A DNA stretch of 64,000 nt from DASXAI01 sp963728985 (GCA_963728985.1 CAVSME010000001.1:806001-870000), one strand, 5' to 3'; counted from the first letter of the stretch, positions 24,465 through 34,105 are shown. Made by a program: numbers and translations. Notes: generated by a model from the sequence alone, not told the origin.

Positions 24465-24711
24465 ACGCCGCTGGCACCGTGTCGCGGCGAGCCTCCTCGT
24501 CGTGCTCGCCGCGCTGTCGGCCACGGTCGGCGTGCTCGCCGGCTGGGCCGAGCGGTGGCTGTTCGACAAGGTCAACGCCTACAACCTGCTGATGGGCCGG
24601 GTGCGCAACTGCATGCAGCAGCGCCAGCTGTTCCCCACCATCGTGGCCGTGAACTTCTACGACCAGGGTGACCTGCTGCGGGTCGTGAACGACCTCAACG
24701 GCGTGGGGTAG
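24448..24711 (+). CDS. short membrane protein with a PI-PLC-like tail, possibly internally deleted
   Basis: 87 residues from a TTG that overlaps aguB by 17 bases. Residues 8-32 are one membrane segment followed by WAERWLFDKVNAY, as at the N-terminus of many actinobacterial membrane-anchored proteins. The last 30 residues (LFPTIVAVNFYDQGDLLRVV, then NDLNGVG) look like the end of phosphatidylinositol-phospholipase-C X-domain proteins. The catalytic body between the two is absent. It may be a remnant with a large deletion, or a real mini-protein. The tail match is from memory of the family and is moderate evidence. The 3' end overlaps larE by 17 bases. Confidence 0.5.
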   Translation: MSTITERRWHRVAASLLVVLAALSATVGVLAGWAERWLFDKVNAYNLLMGRVRNCMQQRQLFPTIVAVNFYDQGDLLRVVNDLNGVG

Positions 24712-25506
24712 CGGGCGACAGCGCGCTGTTCAAGTTGCCGGAGCGCAGGCCTTCGAGGTCGACGGTCACGTAGCGGTAGCCCGCCGCGCGGACGGCGTGC
24801 GACCACCGCCTCGCGCTGGTCGACGAGGGCGCCGAGCTCGTCGATCGGCACCTCGATGCGGGCGCGTGTCGCCGTAGTGGCGCACGCGGAGCGCGGCGAA
24901 GCCGAGCCGGCGCAGCGCCGCCTCCGCCCGCTCCACCCGCGACAGCACCGCCACCGTGACCGGCGTCCCGTACGGCACGCGCGACGCCAGGCACGCCGCC
25001 GCCGGCTTGTCCCAGGTCCGCAAGCCCAGGCGCTGCGACCATGACCGCACGTCCTGCTTGGTGAAGCCGGCATCGACCAGCGGGAACGAGGCGCCCCGAG
25101 CGGCCGCCGCCTGCTGGCCGGGCCGGTGGTCGCCGAGGTCGTCGAGGTTGACGCCGAGCAGCACCGTGGCGCCTTCGGCCTCGGCCATCGGCCCCAGCAC
25201 GTCCATGAGCGCCGTCTTGCAACGGGCGCAGCGATCGCCGTCGTTGGCCACGTAGGCCAGGTCGTCGAGCTCGGTCGTGGGCACCTCGTGCCACCGCAGG
25301 CCCCACTCGGCGGCCAGCGCCGCGCAGTCGTCTCGTTCGTCGCCGGCCAGCGACGGCGACACCGCCGTGGCCACCGCGCAGGCCTCGGGGCCGAGGGTGC
25401 GGTTCGCCACCCACGCCAGGAACGCGGAGTCGGCCCCACCCGAGAACGCCACGACCACGCGGCCGAGCCCGCGCAGGCGCTCCTCCAGGATCGCCAGTTC
25501 AGGCAT
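24695..25506 (-). CDS. larE: LarE-like ATP-dependent sulfur transferase, two frameshifts near the 3' end
   Basis: About 270 residues. The PP-loop SGGADSAF near residue 22 binds ATP; DRCARCKTALMD and KPAAACLASRVPYGTPVT are typical of LarE, which activates the nickel-pincer precursor and sacrifices a Cys sulfur. After RVRHYGDT the frame breaks near 24860-24867, resumes as ARIEVPIDELGALVDQREAVV, breaks again near 24796-24801 and resumes as AVRAAGYRYVTVDLEGLRSG to the stop at 24695. Each break is one extra base. Other larB/larC genes are not in the window. The ATG overlaps the alaX-like stop by eight bases, so the two form an operon. Confidence 0.8.
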
Positions 25507-26200
25507 CGACGACCTCGAGGCGCACGCGCTTGAACCCCTTGCCCTTGTTCTCCGTCTTCACGACTCGGATGCGACCCACCTCGTCGGTGGTGTGCACGTG
25601 GGTGCCGCCGTCGGCCTGCTTGTCGAGGCCCACGATGTCGACGACCCTGATCTCGGCGACCGTGTCGGGCACCAGGCTCACCTTGGTGCGGATCAGGTCG
25701 GCGTCCTCCAGGGCCGTGCCGCGGGGCAGGAACTCCACTTCCACCGGACGCGCCGCCGCCAGCTCGGCGTTGACGAGGTCTTCCACCCGCCGAGCGAACC
25801 CCTCGGGCAGCGGATCGAACTCGAAGTCCATGCGCGCCGACAGCGGCTCCATGTTCCCGCCCGTCACCGGCACCCGCCACTCGTTCCAGATCACCCCGCA
25901 CAGGACGTGGAGCGCAGTGTGGGTGCGCATGAGGGCATGGCGGCGATCCCAGTCGATGACGCCGTCCACCTCGGTGCCGACGGCAGGGGCGTCGCCGTCC
26001 AGGTGGTGCCAGACCACGTCGCCGTCCTTGCGCACGTCCACGACGGCGGCGCCCCCGAGCGTGCCCGTGTCGTGCGGTTGGCCGCCGCCGGTCGGGTAGA
26101 AGGCGGTGCGGTCGAGGGCGACGGCGCCGCCGGCCTCGTCCACGACGGTGGCTCGGAACGAGCGGAGGTAGGCGTCACGGAGGTACAGCAACTCGCTCAC
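25499..26200 (-). CDS. alanyl-tRNA editing protein, AlaX type
   Basis: 233 residues of the free-standing AlaX/AlaRS editing family, which hydrolyses mischarged Ser- or Gly-tRNA(Ala). The glycine-rich FYPTGGGQPHDTG, the zinc/active-site motif RTHTALHVL (His-x3-His) and THVHTTDEVG at the C-terminal end are all present. The last residues (KGKGFKRVRLEV) complete the AlaX core. The GTG at 26200 begins SELLYLRDAYLRSF, the normal N-terminus; a longer frame upstream would run antisense into the divergent lipoprotein gene. It precedes larE with an eight-base overlap. Confidence 0.87.
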   Translation of the reverse strand: MSELLYLRDAYLRSFRATVVDEAGGAVALDRTAFYPTGGGQPHDTGTLGGAAVVDVRKDGDVVWHHLDGDAPAVGTEVDGVIDWDRRHALMRTHTALHVLCGVIWNEWRVPVTGGNMEPLSARMDFEFDPLPEGFARRVEDLVNAELAAARPVEVEFLPRGTALEDADLIRTKVSLVPDTVAEIRVVDIVGLDKQADGGTHVHTTDEVGRIRVVKTENKGKGFKRVRLEVVDA

Positions 26201-26230
26201 CCTGCCGATCCTGCCACGGGAGGGTCCCCC

Positions 26231-26236
26231 TACACT
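26231..26236 (+). promoter_or_regulatory. -10 box TACACT of the solute-binding lipoprotein gene
   Basis: TACACT ends seven bases before ATG 26244, consistent with a leaderless transcript. Confidence 0.6.
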
Positions 26237-26243
26237 CCCCGCG

Positions 26244-27531
26244 ATGGTGGGGCGTGTCATCGGGACGATCGTCATTGGGGCGACCCTGCTGCTCAGCGCC
26301 TGCACCGACGACGACTCCGCCGCACCGGCGCCCACCACCACCATCGCCGCCACCACCACGAGCCAGGCGCCCCGCGGCAACCTCGACGGCCAGCTCGCCA
26401 TCGGCGTGCTGCTCCCCCAATCGGGCAACGGTCTGGGTCAGCTGCTGGGCACGTCGATGATGTTCGCCGTCGACATGGCCATCGCGGAGATCAACGCCGC
26501 CGGGGGTGTCAACGGCCAGCCCGTCGTGCGCTACGTGGCCGACGAGGGCACCAACCAGGAGACGGCGGCGAAGGGGCTCGACGAGCTGCTCACGAAGGAC
26601 CGGGTGGACGCCATCGTGGGGCCGGCCTCGTCGAAGGTGGCGCTGGCCCTGATGGACAAGATCGTGGACGAGAAGGTGGTGACGTGCTCACCGACGGCCA
26701 CGGCCACGGCGCTGTCGACCTACCCGGACGATGGCTACTTCTTCCGCACCATCGCCTCCGACGCCCTCCAGGGCAAGGCTCTCGGCGAGGTGATCGCCGA
26801 GACCGGCCGGCGGTCCACCGCCATCATCACCTCCGACGACGACTACGGCCGCAACCTGTCGCAGCAGCTGGCCTCCACCCTCCAGGGCGAGGACACCACC
26901 GTCACCAGCACGACGAGCTACGACGCCACCGCCACCGACTTCAGCAACGTCGTCGAGACCGCGCTGGCCGACCATCCGGCGTCGGTCGCGGTGATCGGCT
27001 TGCCCGATCCCGGCGGCAAGATCATCGCCGCCCTCGAAGCCGCCGGCACCTCGCCCCACAGCATCTTCGTGACCGACGGCATGCGCCTGCCCACCCTCTC
27101 CGAGCTGGTGTCGCACGGCCACCCCGAGTCGCGTGGCCGGCATCCAGGGGGTCTCGCCGTCGGCCAACCCCCAGTCGAGCTGGTTCGACGAGGCGTTCCG
27201 CGCCTTCGCCCCCAACGCCCAGAGCCTGTACGCCGCCTACGCGTACGACTGCACCAACCTGATCGCCCTCGCCGCGCAGACGGCCGGCACCGACGATCCC
27301 ACGGTGTTCGTCAACGAGATGGTGCCGACCAGTCGCAACGGGGTGAGCTGCCGCAACTTCACCGACTGCGCGCCCGTCGTGGCCGACGGTCGCAGCGTCG
27401 ATCTGAACGGGGCGTCGGGACGCATCGAGCTGCTGGAGAACGGCGACGCCAGCTACGGCACCTACGAGGTCTTCATCTTCGGGCCCGACGGCAAGGACCA
27501 GACCGTCAAGTCCAAGATCGACGCCCTTTGA
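26244..27531 (+). CDS. branched-chain amino acid-type ABC substrate-binding lipoprotein, one frameshift
   Basis: About 428 residues. A lipoprotein signal with LLLSAC is followed by a Thr/Ala linker and a LivJ-like periplasmic-binding fold (IGVLLPQSGNGLGQL, AIAEINAAGGVNGQPVV, DAIVGPASSKVAL, AIITSDDDYGRNLS). Near 27127-27134 one extra base in GTCGCGTGG shifts the frame; the fold then continues as VAGIQGVSPSANPQSSWFDE to the stop at 27531, with YAAYAYDCTNLIAL and NGASGRIELLENGDA. No permease or ATPase gene is adjacent, so the partner transporter must lie elsewhere. The 3' end overlaps the convergent hemQ-like gene by 70 bases. Confidence 0.85.
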
Positions 27532-28304
27532 TGCGTCGCCGTCGTCCGCTTCGCTTCCGCCGGCTCCTGCTCGCTGCGCTCGAGGATCTCGGCCAGCTGC
27601 CTGCCGCCGCACTGCGGCGGCACGCACATCACGCGCTGGCCGAGGAGCTCTTCGACCGGAGTGACCATGCCGGCGTAGAAGCGGCCGAAGTCGCCGTAGA
27701 TGGCCGACGCCCGGTCGAAGCGCAGCTGGTACACGACGGCCTTGAGATCGTCGGGGTGCTCGGCGAACAGGGTCACGCCCCATTCGAAGTCATCGAGGCC
27801 GCTGGAGCCGGTGATGACCTGGAGCACCCGCCCGGCGAACGCCCGTCCCGACGTGCCGTGCTCGCGCATCAGCTCCGAGCGCTCGTCGAAGCCCAGCGTG
27901 TACCAGTTCTGCTGTACCTCCCGGCGCCGCGACATCGGGTAGAAGCAGAACGCCGGCTTCCCCTCCGGAGGGAGCTTGGGGTACAGCCGCATGTTCTTCA
28001 TCTCGTCGGGCATGCCGCCGGCGTACTCGCTCACCTCGGTCAGCGAGACGTACGAGTCGACGACGTTGAGACCGGCGTCCTGCAGCCCGCTCTGGAGCCG
28101 GCGGAGCTGGCGGAAGTCGGCCCCGAGGGCCATGAACGCCAGATCCGCCTTGTGGCCGAGCATCGACGCGGTGACCACCTGGTGGTCGTTCTCCCGGCAG
28201 CTCTTCACGGCGGCGATGACGTTCTCCGGATCGAGCCGACGCGTCGCCGTGCAGAAGAGGTGGAGCACGCCCCAGCCGGTGTTGGGGACGACGGGCTCAG
28301 CCAT
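27462..28304 (-). CDS. hemQ: HemQ-like coproheme decarboxylase (chlorite dismutase family)
   Basis: 280 residues. HemQ makes heme b from coproheme with hydrogen peroxide in Gram-positives and Actinobacteria. Core motifs are GWGVLHLFCTA, MLGHKADLAFMALG, FYPMSRRREVQQNWYTL, MREHGTSGRAF (with the proximal His) and ITGSSGLDDFEWGVTLFA. The conserved part ends near VMCVPPQCG; the final 40 or so residues are encoded antisense to the end of the solute-binding gene and are probably an extension after loss of an earlier stop. ATG 28304 overlaps the end of the FtsH-like gene by eight bases. Confidence 0.87.
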   Translation of the reverse strand: MAEPVVPNTGWGVLHLFCTATRRLDPENVIAAVKSCRENDHQVVTASMLGHKADLAFMALGADFRQLRRLQSGLQDAGLNVVDSYVSLTEVSEYAGGMPDEMKNMRLYPKLPPEGKPAFCFYPMSRRREVQQNWYTLGFDERSELMREHGTSGRAFAGRVLQVITGSSGLDDFEWGVTLFAEHPDDLKAVVYQLRFDRASAIYGDFGRFYAGMVTPVEELLGQRVMCVPPQCGGRQLAEILERSEQEPAEAKRTTATHQRASILDLTVWSLPSGPKMKTS

Positions 28305-30703
28305 GGTGGCGTGGCGGCGGCCACGACGCCCGGGCGCTCGCCGCCGCTGCTCGGGGCGGCGGCATGTCGTGGACCGAGGCCATCGGCGTCGACGGCGGGT
28401 CGATGGTGAAGGCCACCTCGTGCGCCCGGTGGGCGACGACGGCGGCGGCATGGAAGTCCTCGAGCCGCTGCCTGGTGGCCGGCAGGTGGTACCAGGCCCC
28501 GTCGACGGTAGGGCCGCGGGTGCCGTGGTAGATGGCGTCGATGTCCTCGCCGGTGACGGTGCGGTGCTGGAGCATGGCGTTGGCGATGGCCAGGACCAGC
28601 CACCGGTTGGCCTCCAGCAACGCCGCCGCACGATCGCACAGCTCCCGCAGCTTCGCCTCGACCTCCCGGTCGAGCTCGTCTTTGACCGTGAGGCCCCAAC
28701 CCGTGCCCGACGAGATGGTGTTGCCCATGCCCGACGTCGCCAGCATCTGGATGATGAGGTTGGTGGCCGCGTTGAGGTCGCCGCCGACGCCCGCCGAGTT
28801 GTCGCCGCCGAAGAACATCCGCTCACCGGCGAGGGAGGCGAGGGCACAGATGACGTCGATCTCCCGGTCGGTGCGCCACTGGAAGTCGCGCTCGACCCGC
28901 GGGATCCAGCTCGACGAACCCGCCGACCGGACCGCGCTTCTCGATCGTGGCGATGTCGATGACGTCACGGCGGCGCAGGAGGAGCGTGGCCACCGCGTGG
29001 GACGCCTCGTGGATCGCCGTCTCGTACTGCTCGAGCTTGGTGGCGGCCATGCCGTCGGGCATGCCGTGCACCTTGAACACCCGCGCTTCGATCAGGTCCG
29101 GCCACGTGACGAAGTCGCGGCCGTGGCGGATGGCCACGATGAGCGCTTCGTTCACGATGTCCTTGACCATGGCGCCCGATGCGTAGGGCGACATGAGGGC
29201 CAGGCTCTCGACCTGCTCGGGAGTGAGGACGTTGCGCACCTTGCCGAGGTAGCCCTCGAACGTGCGCCGCCGGCCGTCCAGGCTCGGGTAGTTCACGTGG
29301 TACATGCGGTCGATGCGCCCCGGGCGCAGCAAGGCGGCGTCGAGCGACTGCGGCATGTTCGTGGCCATGATCGTGAGGATGCGGTACTTCGGTGGCTTCT
29401 TCGGGGGGATGCACAGGAAGCCGCGCACGACCCGGTTGAAGAACCCGCGCGGCTTGTTGAGGCCCGACATCTCGGTGAGGATCGCCTGCAGCGAGCCGTC
29501 CATGCCGCCCATGCCGCCGCCGCCGAGGCCGGCGACGAACGGGTCGAGGAAGCGGCGCCGGGGCTCGGGATCCTGTGACCGCCCGGCGGCCAGGTTGGCC
29601 ACCATGTCGTCGTGCAGCGCCCGCTGGGCACTCCTCGACAGGAAGTGGGAGCCGTTGCACGCGCTGGAGAAGAGCGACTCGAAGGCGCGCGCCTCGTCGG
29701 ATCCTGCGCTGCGGGAGCCACCGGCGACGGCCCCGCCACGGCTGCCGAGCGTGTCGGCCTCGTCGAAGAAGACGATGACGCCACCGTGCTTCAGCGCCAG
29801 CTTGCGCAGCTTCTTGAACAACTTGCGCACCTTCATGACACCGATGCCGAAGAACATCTGGATGAACGCGCCGGGCTCGACGAACACGAACGGTTTGCCC
29901 GTCTCACCGGCGACGGCTTCGGCCATCAGCGTCTTGCCGGTGCCGGGCGGTCCCCACAGGAGGATGCCGCTCGGGACGTAGCCGCCCTTGTCCTCGATCT
30001 CCTTGGGCCGGTCGAGAAAGACGATGTTCTCCTTGACCTTCGTGAGCACGGGGTCCTGGCCCCACACGTCTGTGAAGCGGGTCTTGATGTCCTCGGGCAT
30101 GTAGGTCTCGATGCCGCCGCGGCCGAGGAACCAGAACATGGCCACGAACTGCAACATGATCGTGCCCATGAGGAAGATGAGGCTGAAGAACCACGGCATC
30201 TGGCCGTTGGTGAACGGGTTGAACATCAGCCGCCGCGGCATCTGGGCGATGGTCTCCCAGAACGAGAGGCCCCAGTAGGAGGCCAGCACGAAGACGATGA
30301 CCGAGCCCCACACGACGAACTTGAGGATGCGGGACATGCGGTAGCGCAGCCACGGGTTGCGCCGATCCCACCAGCTGTTCCACCGGCCCCAGACGTTCTT
30401 GACCCAGAACTGGTTGTACCGCGCCGAGCGCTCGCCGATCAGGTAGTGGATCTGGCGGAGGATCTCGAGACCGAGCAGCGTCAGGACCCACCACTTGGCG
30501 TCGAGCTGATCACGGATCGCCTCCTCCCACGACATGATCGGGATGTCGGCGTGCTTCAGCACGGTGGCGAAGGCGAAGTAGACGATGAGGAGCAGCGTCA
30601 CCTTGACGCGGTCGAAGAGGAACAGCGGCTTGCGGGTCTTGCGATCCCGCGAGTCCTTCACCGGTTCGTGCACGGCGACGATCGGCGGTGGCAGTGTGCT
30701 CAT
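28297..30703 (-). CDS. FtsH-like AAA ATPase/M41 metalloprotease, one frameshift
   Basis: About 801 residues. Several membrane segments lie in the first 240 residues (FVVWGSVIVFVLASYW and MGTIMLQFVAMFWFL are clear), followed by an AAA module with Walker A GPPGTGKT, Walker B VIVFFDEAD and NMPQSLDAALLRPGRIDR. The M41 protease domain has HEASH (zinc site) and GGDLNAAT (third ligand). A long Gly/Arg-rich insertion separates Walker B from the second region of homology, and the N-terminal membrane part is larger than in FtsH. One extra base near 28896-28904 (CCCGCGGG) breaks the frame after GFVELD; it resumes with PRVERDFQWRTDREID. The ATG overlaps the lipoprotein stop by four bases. Confidence 0.86.
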
Positions 30704-31344
30704 CGCGTGACCTTCCATGACGTGGCGATCTCGTCGATCGATTTGCGGTCGTTGACGTAGCACTGCGACTCGCAGCGCACGAGGAGGAGGTAGGCCCGCC
30801 CCAGCGCGGGATCGAACAGCTCGGAGCCGTCGTAGGTCACCCAGGCGTTGGGCTCCGCCGGGTTCGGGATGTTGATCACCGTGCGGCTGCCGATGATGCC
30901 GTGGCTGTAGTCCAGCGGCGCGTAGGAGACGACCTCCCACTGCGCCGGCGTGCCCGGGTCCTGGAGGATGGGGTCGACGCCATTGAAGATGATGCGGCGC
31001 AGGCTCGACGACGAGACCTGGTCGTTGTCCGACGCGGACAGGGCGTAGATCTGCACGTCGCCGACCGGCTCAGGCGGGGCGTCGAGATCGAGGTGGCCCT
31101 GGTCGGGTTGCTCGGCGGCGTCGAAGGCGATGTGCCAGATCCGTTGCGTCTCCACCGGGAGCTTGGGCGCCCGGCCCTCGGCGTCCTGCTCGGTGAGCGG
31201 GTAGATCGTCCACGAGTCCGGCACCTTGAAGAACGCGCCTTCGGCGGAGTTGTTCACGAAGGTGAAGTCGTTGCCGCCGCAGCTCGCCAGGACGCCCGCG
31301 AGCACGAGGGCACCCACCAGCAACCCGCATCGCCGACGAGCCAT
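30700..31344 (-). CDS. lipoprotein of unknown function
   Basis: 214 residues from ATG 31344. The signal LVLAGVLASC ends in a lipobox, so the mature protein is anchored outside. The mature part is beta-rich (FFKVPDSWTIYPL, WHIAFDA, YLLLVRCESQCYV) with two C-terminal cysteines that could form a disulfide. No family was recognised. It heads an operon with the FtsH-like protease (ATGA overlap) and hemQ, so it may be a substrate, adaptor or sensor for the protease. A GATAAT box lies five bases upstream. Confidence 0.75.
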   Translation of the reverse strand: MARRRCGLLVGALVLAGVLASCGGNDFTFVNNSAEGAFFKVPDSWTIYPLTEQDAEGRAPKLPVETQRIWHIAFDAAEQPDQGHLDLDAPPEPVGDVQIYALSASDNDQVSSSSLRRIIFNGVDPILQDPGTPAQWEVVSYAPLDYSHGIIGSRTVINIPNPAEPNAWVTYDGSELFDPALGRAYLLLVRCESQCYVNDRKSIDEIATSWKVTR

Positions 31345-31346
31345 GC

Positions 31347-33299
31347 TCAATTATCGTCCAGACGGACCGATCGGATGGCGGCCGAGCCCGTTTCTGACCG
31401 TTTCCACTGTAACGATCGCGTTGTGATCCGGTATGCCCGACCCCGGTTCCCCGTGGTTCGGGCCGCGCCGTCGGGCAGCGTCGACGGGCGCCCGTCGGTG
31501 ACGCTGAAGCGGCCTCGGCCACTGGGCGTGGGAAACGCGCCGCCGGCACAGAGGTGGCGACCACCCCACTGGATGGCGTCGCCGGTGTCGGCGAGGTCTT
31601 CGATGCCGGCGTAGGCCGGCACCACGGCGGCGATCTCGGCCCGCAGGTCACGGTTGGTCGGCCACGAGAAGCAGCTGGCCACCTCCGGGCGGACCCGGGC
31701 CGCCAGCTCGGCGAAGATGCGCCACTCGCTGCGGGCCTCGCCCAGCTGACGTGGGATCTCCGGGCTGAACGCGACGCGCCGCTCGGTGGTCGTCTCGGTG
31801 CCGCCGCCCTCCTGCTCGTAGCGCGTCGCTGCCGGCAGCAGGATCACGTCGTCGCCCGGCACCAGCATCTGGCTGGTGAGCACGATGTCCTGGTGGACCC
31901 GCAGGGGCAGCCGCTCCAGTGCGGCCGCTACCCGGGGCGGGTCGGGCAGGACGTCGAGGAAGTTGCCGCCGGCGACGAACAGCACGTCGAGCTCGCCCCG
32001 CTCGGCCGCTTCGACCTGTTCGGCGGCGGTCAGCCCGGCGTGGTCGGGCACGGCGAACCCCCATTGGGCAGAGAGGGCAGCGGCGTTGGCGGCGTCGACC
32101 GTCTTGCCCCCCGGGAAGGCGGTGGCGTCGGCGCCCATCTCGGCGGCGCCCTGCACGCCGGAGTGGCGGTGGACGGGCATGAGGCCGGCGCCGTCCCGTC
32201 CGACGTTGCCCCGGGCCAGCGCCACATTGACGATCGCCTTCACGCTGTCCACCGCACCACGGTGCTGGGTGCTGCCCATGCTCCACACGAGCACCGCCGC
32301 CTTCGCCCGCACGTACTCGTCGACGAACGCCTCGACTTGACCGCGCGTCACGCCGGCGGTGCTTAGCTGATCGTCGAGGTCCATGGCGGTCACCGCCGCC
32401 TCCAGCTCCGGCCAGCCGTCGGTGTGGGCGGCGACGAAGGCGCGGTCGATGGCGTCGCGCTCGATGAGCCGCTTCAGCACGGCGTTGGCCATCGCCACGT
32501 CACCGGCCGGGCGCACCGGCACGTGCAGATCGCACAGCTCCAGTCCCGGCTCCAGGTACGGGTTGATGACCACCACCCGGGCACCGCGCGCCTTGGCCAG
32601 GTAGAGGTACTTGGTGAAGACGGGTTGGTCGTCGGCGACGTTCGCGCCCCACAGCGCGATGAGGTCGCTCTCCACCACGTCCTGCAACGAGCACGTGCTG
32701 GCGGCCACGCCGATGGCGTCCTCGAGCCCGAGCGTCGTGGGCGCGTGGCACGCGCGGGCGGCCGAATCGACGCTGGCGACGCCCATGGCCCGCGCCACCT
32801 TGCCAGCCACGTAGTAGGACTCGTTGGTGAGGCCACGGCTGGTGAGATACATCGCGGTGCGGTCGCCGCCGCCACGGCCGATGCCGTCGGCCACCGCCCC
32901 GAGGGCTTCGTCCCAGCTGATGCGGGCGAAGCCGGCGTCGCCGCGCCGGCGCCGCATCGGGTAGCCGAGGCGCCCAAGGGCGCGCAGCTCGGCCTCGGAC
33001 TTCGTCAGGAGCGGTCCGACGTCGGCGAGGAGATCCGGATCGAACGCGGCGGCGGTGTTGGTCTCCAGCAGCTTCAGGCGGGTCATGCACAGGTGCACGC
33101 CGTCGATGGTCCAGTCGTGGAAGCCGGCCACGCCGAGCGCGCAGCCGTCGCACACGCCCTGCTGGAGGATCTTCTTGGCGTAGGGGAGGTTGCGCCGGTT
33201 GGCCCAACCGACGTTCGCCATCTCGAGGTAGTGGTTCGGCTTCTGCTGGCCGATCCCCTGGGGAGCGAGCCCGGCCCACCCTTTCGGGTTCCACCTCAC
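31347..33299 (-). CDS. FdhF/YdeP-type molybdopterin oxidoreductase, C-terminal domain missing
   Basis: 650 residues of the formate-dehydrogenase-like molybdopterin oxidoreductases. A Cys-x2-Cys (VCDGCALG) near the N-terminus, the likely Mo-ligand Cys in RACHAPTTLGLED, LWGANVADDQPVF, VVINPYLEPGLELCD and SMGSTQHRGAVDS are all present. Relatives continue for about 100 more residues with the molybdopterin-dinucleotide-binding cap. Here recognisable sequence stops after GRFSVTDGRPS, and the last 50 codons read through the promoter of the next gene. The enzyme is truncated, or bases are missing from the assembly. The GTG at 33299 overlaps the fdhD stop by four bases (a second GTG is at 33302). Confidence 0.83.
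   Translation of the reverse strand: MRWNPKGWAGLAPQGIGQQKPNHYLEMANVGWANRRNLPYAKKILQQGVCDGCALGVAGFHDWTIDGVHLCMTRLKLLETNTAAAFDPDLLADVGPLLTKSEAELRALGRLGYPMRRRRGDAGFARISWDEALGAVADGIGRGGGDRTAMYLTSRGLTNESYYVAGKVARAMGVASVDSAARACHAPTTLGLEDAIGVAASTCSLQDVVESDLIALWGANVADDQPVFTKYLYLAKARGARVVVINPYLEPGLELCDLHVPVRPAGDVAMANAVLKRLIERDAIDRAFVAAHTDGWPELEAAVTAMDLDDQLSTAGVTRGQVEAFVDEYVRAKAAVLVWSMGSTQHRGAVDSVKAIVNVALARGNVGRDGAGLMPVHRHSGVQGAAEMGADATAFPGGKTVDAANAAALSAQWGFAVPDHAGLTAAEQVEAAERGELDVLFVAGGNFLDVLPDPPRVAAALERLPLRVHQDIVLTSQMLVPGDDVILLPAATRYEQEGGGTETTTERRVAFSPEIPRQLGEARSEWRIFAELAARVRPEVASCFSWPTNRDLRAEIAAVVPAYAGIEDLADTGDAIQWGGRHLCAGGAFPTPSGRGRFSVTDGRPSTLPDGAARTTGNRGRAYRITTRSLQWKRSETGSAAIRSVRLDDN
31350..31355 (-). 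promoter_or_regulatory. -10 box GATAAT of the lipoprotein/FtsH/HemQ operon
   Basis: GATAAT on the minus strand ends five bases before ATG 31344. The rather AT-rich stretch 31350-31430 upstream, which is translated only by read-through of the truncated formate-dehydrogenase-like gene, probably holds the rest of the promoter. Confidence 0.5.
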
Positions 33300-34099
33300 C
33301 ACGTGAGGCGTTCCGGGGCGTAGATGTTCAGCCTGCCCTCGCGGGCGAAGCCGGCCAGCGTCAGGCCGGCGGCGCGAGCGGTGGCCACCGCCAACGCTGA
33401 CGGCGCGCTCACCGCGACGATCGTGGCGAAGCCGGCCGCCCACGCCTTCTGCACGATCTCGAAGCTGGCCCGACCGGAGACGAACAGGACGAGCCCCGTC
33501 GCCGGCAGCCGTCCGTCGAGCAGCAGCCGGCCCACGACCTTGTCGACGGCGTTGTGGCGGCCGATGTCCTCGCGCACGACGAGCAGTTCCCCGCCGGCAT
33601 CGACGGCGGCGGCGGCATGAGCGGCGCCGGTCGACGCGAAGACACCTTGGGCCGCCCGCACCCGCTCGGGCAGGGCCGCCAGCACGGCCAAGGGAACCGG
33701 AGGCGACGGCGCCAGGGGCGCCAGCCGGGCGGCCAGGTCGGTCAGCGTGGTGGAACCGCAGAGGCCGCACGACGACGTGGTCGTGGTGACGCGCGGCGGG
33801 GGCACGGGTGCGATCGCGCCGGTATCGACGGTGACGACGTTGAAGCCGGTCTCCACGGCCGAGCCCGTCGCGCAGTAGCGCACACCCGCCACCGGCGCAC
33901 CGGCGAGGAGGCCGTCGGTGAAGCAGAGGCCGGCGGCCAGCTCGAAGTCGTGGCCGGGCGTGCGCATCGTGGTGCCCACCAGGTGGTCGTCGAGACGGAC
34001 CTCGAGCGGCTCCTCCACCAGGAGATCGTCGGGGGCGCGGCGGACGTGTCCTGCCTTCACCTTGGTGACGAGGAACGTCTCGGTTCGTCCCCGGGCCAT
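33296..34099 (-). CDS. fdhD: FdhD sulfurtransferase for formate dehydrogenase
   Basis: 267 residues. FdhD moves sulfur from a cysteine desulfurase onto the molybdenum cofactor of formate dehydrogenase. The persulfide Cys pair is in SSCGLCGS; other family motifs are MRTPGHDFELAAGLCFTDGL, EDIGRHNAVDKVVG and FVSGRASFEIVQKA. The length is normal. ATG 34099 lies six bases after TACCCT. Its stop overlaps the start of the formate-dehydrogenase-like gene, so the maturation factor and its client are co-translated. This fits the FdhF assignment downstream. Confidence 0.93.
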   Translation of the reverse strand: MARGRTETFLVTKVKAGHVRRAPDDLLVEEPLEVRLDDHLVGTTMRTPGHDFELAAGLCFTDGLLAGAPVAGVRYCATGSAVETGFNVVTVDTGAIAPVPPPRVTTTTSSCGLCGSTTLTDLAARLAPLAPSPPVPLAVLAALPERVRAAQGVFASTGAAHAAAAVDAGGELLVVREDIGRHNAVDKVVGRLLLDGRLPATGLVLFVSGRASFEIVQKAWAAGFATIVAVSAPSALAVATARAAGLTLAGFAREGRLNIYAPERLTW

Positions 34100-34105
34100 G
34101 CCAGC

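Noticed and set aside
24448..24711. Calling the 87-residue protein a complete phospholipase.
   Set aside because: The catalytic His residues and barrel of PI-PLC are absent; only a tail-like segment is present.
28896..28904. Programmed frameshifting in the FtsH-like gene.
   Set aside because: No slippery heptamer or downstream pseudoknot is evident, and the site CCCGCGGG resembles the other indel sites in unrelated genes, so error is the simpler reading.
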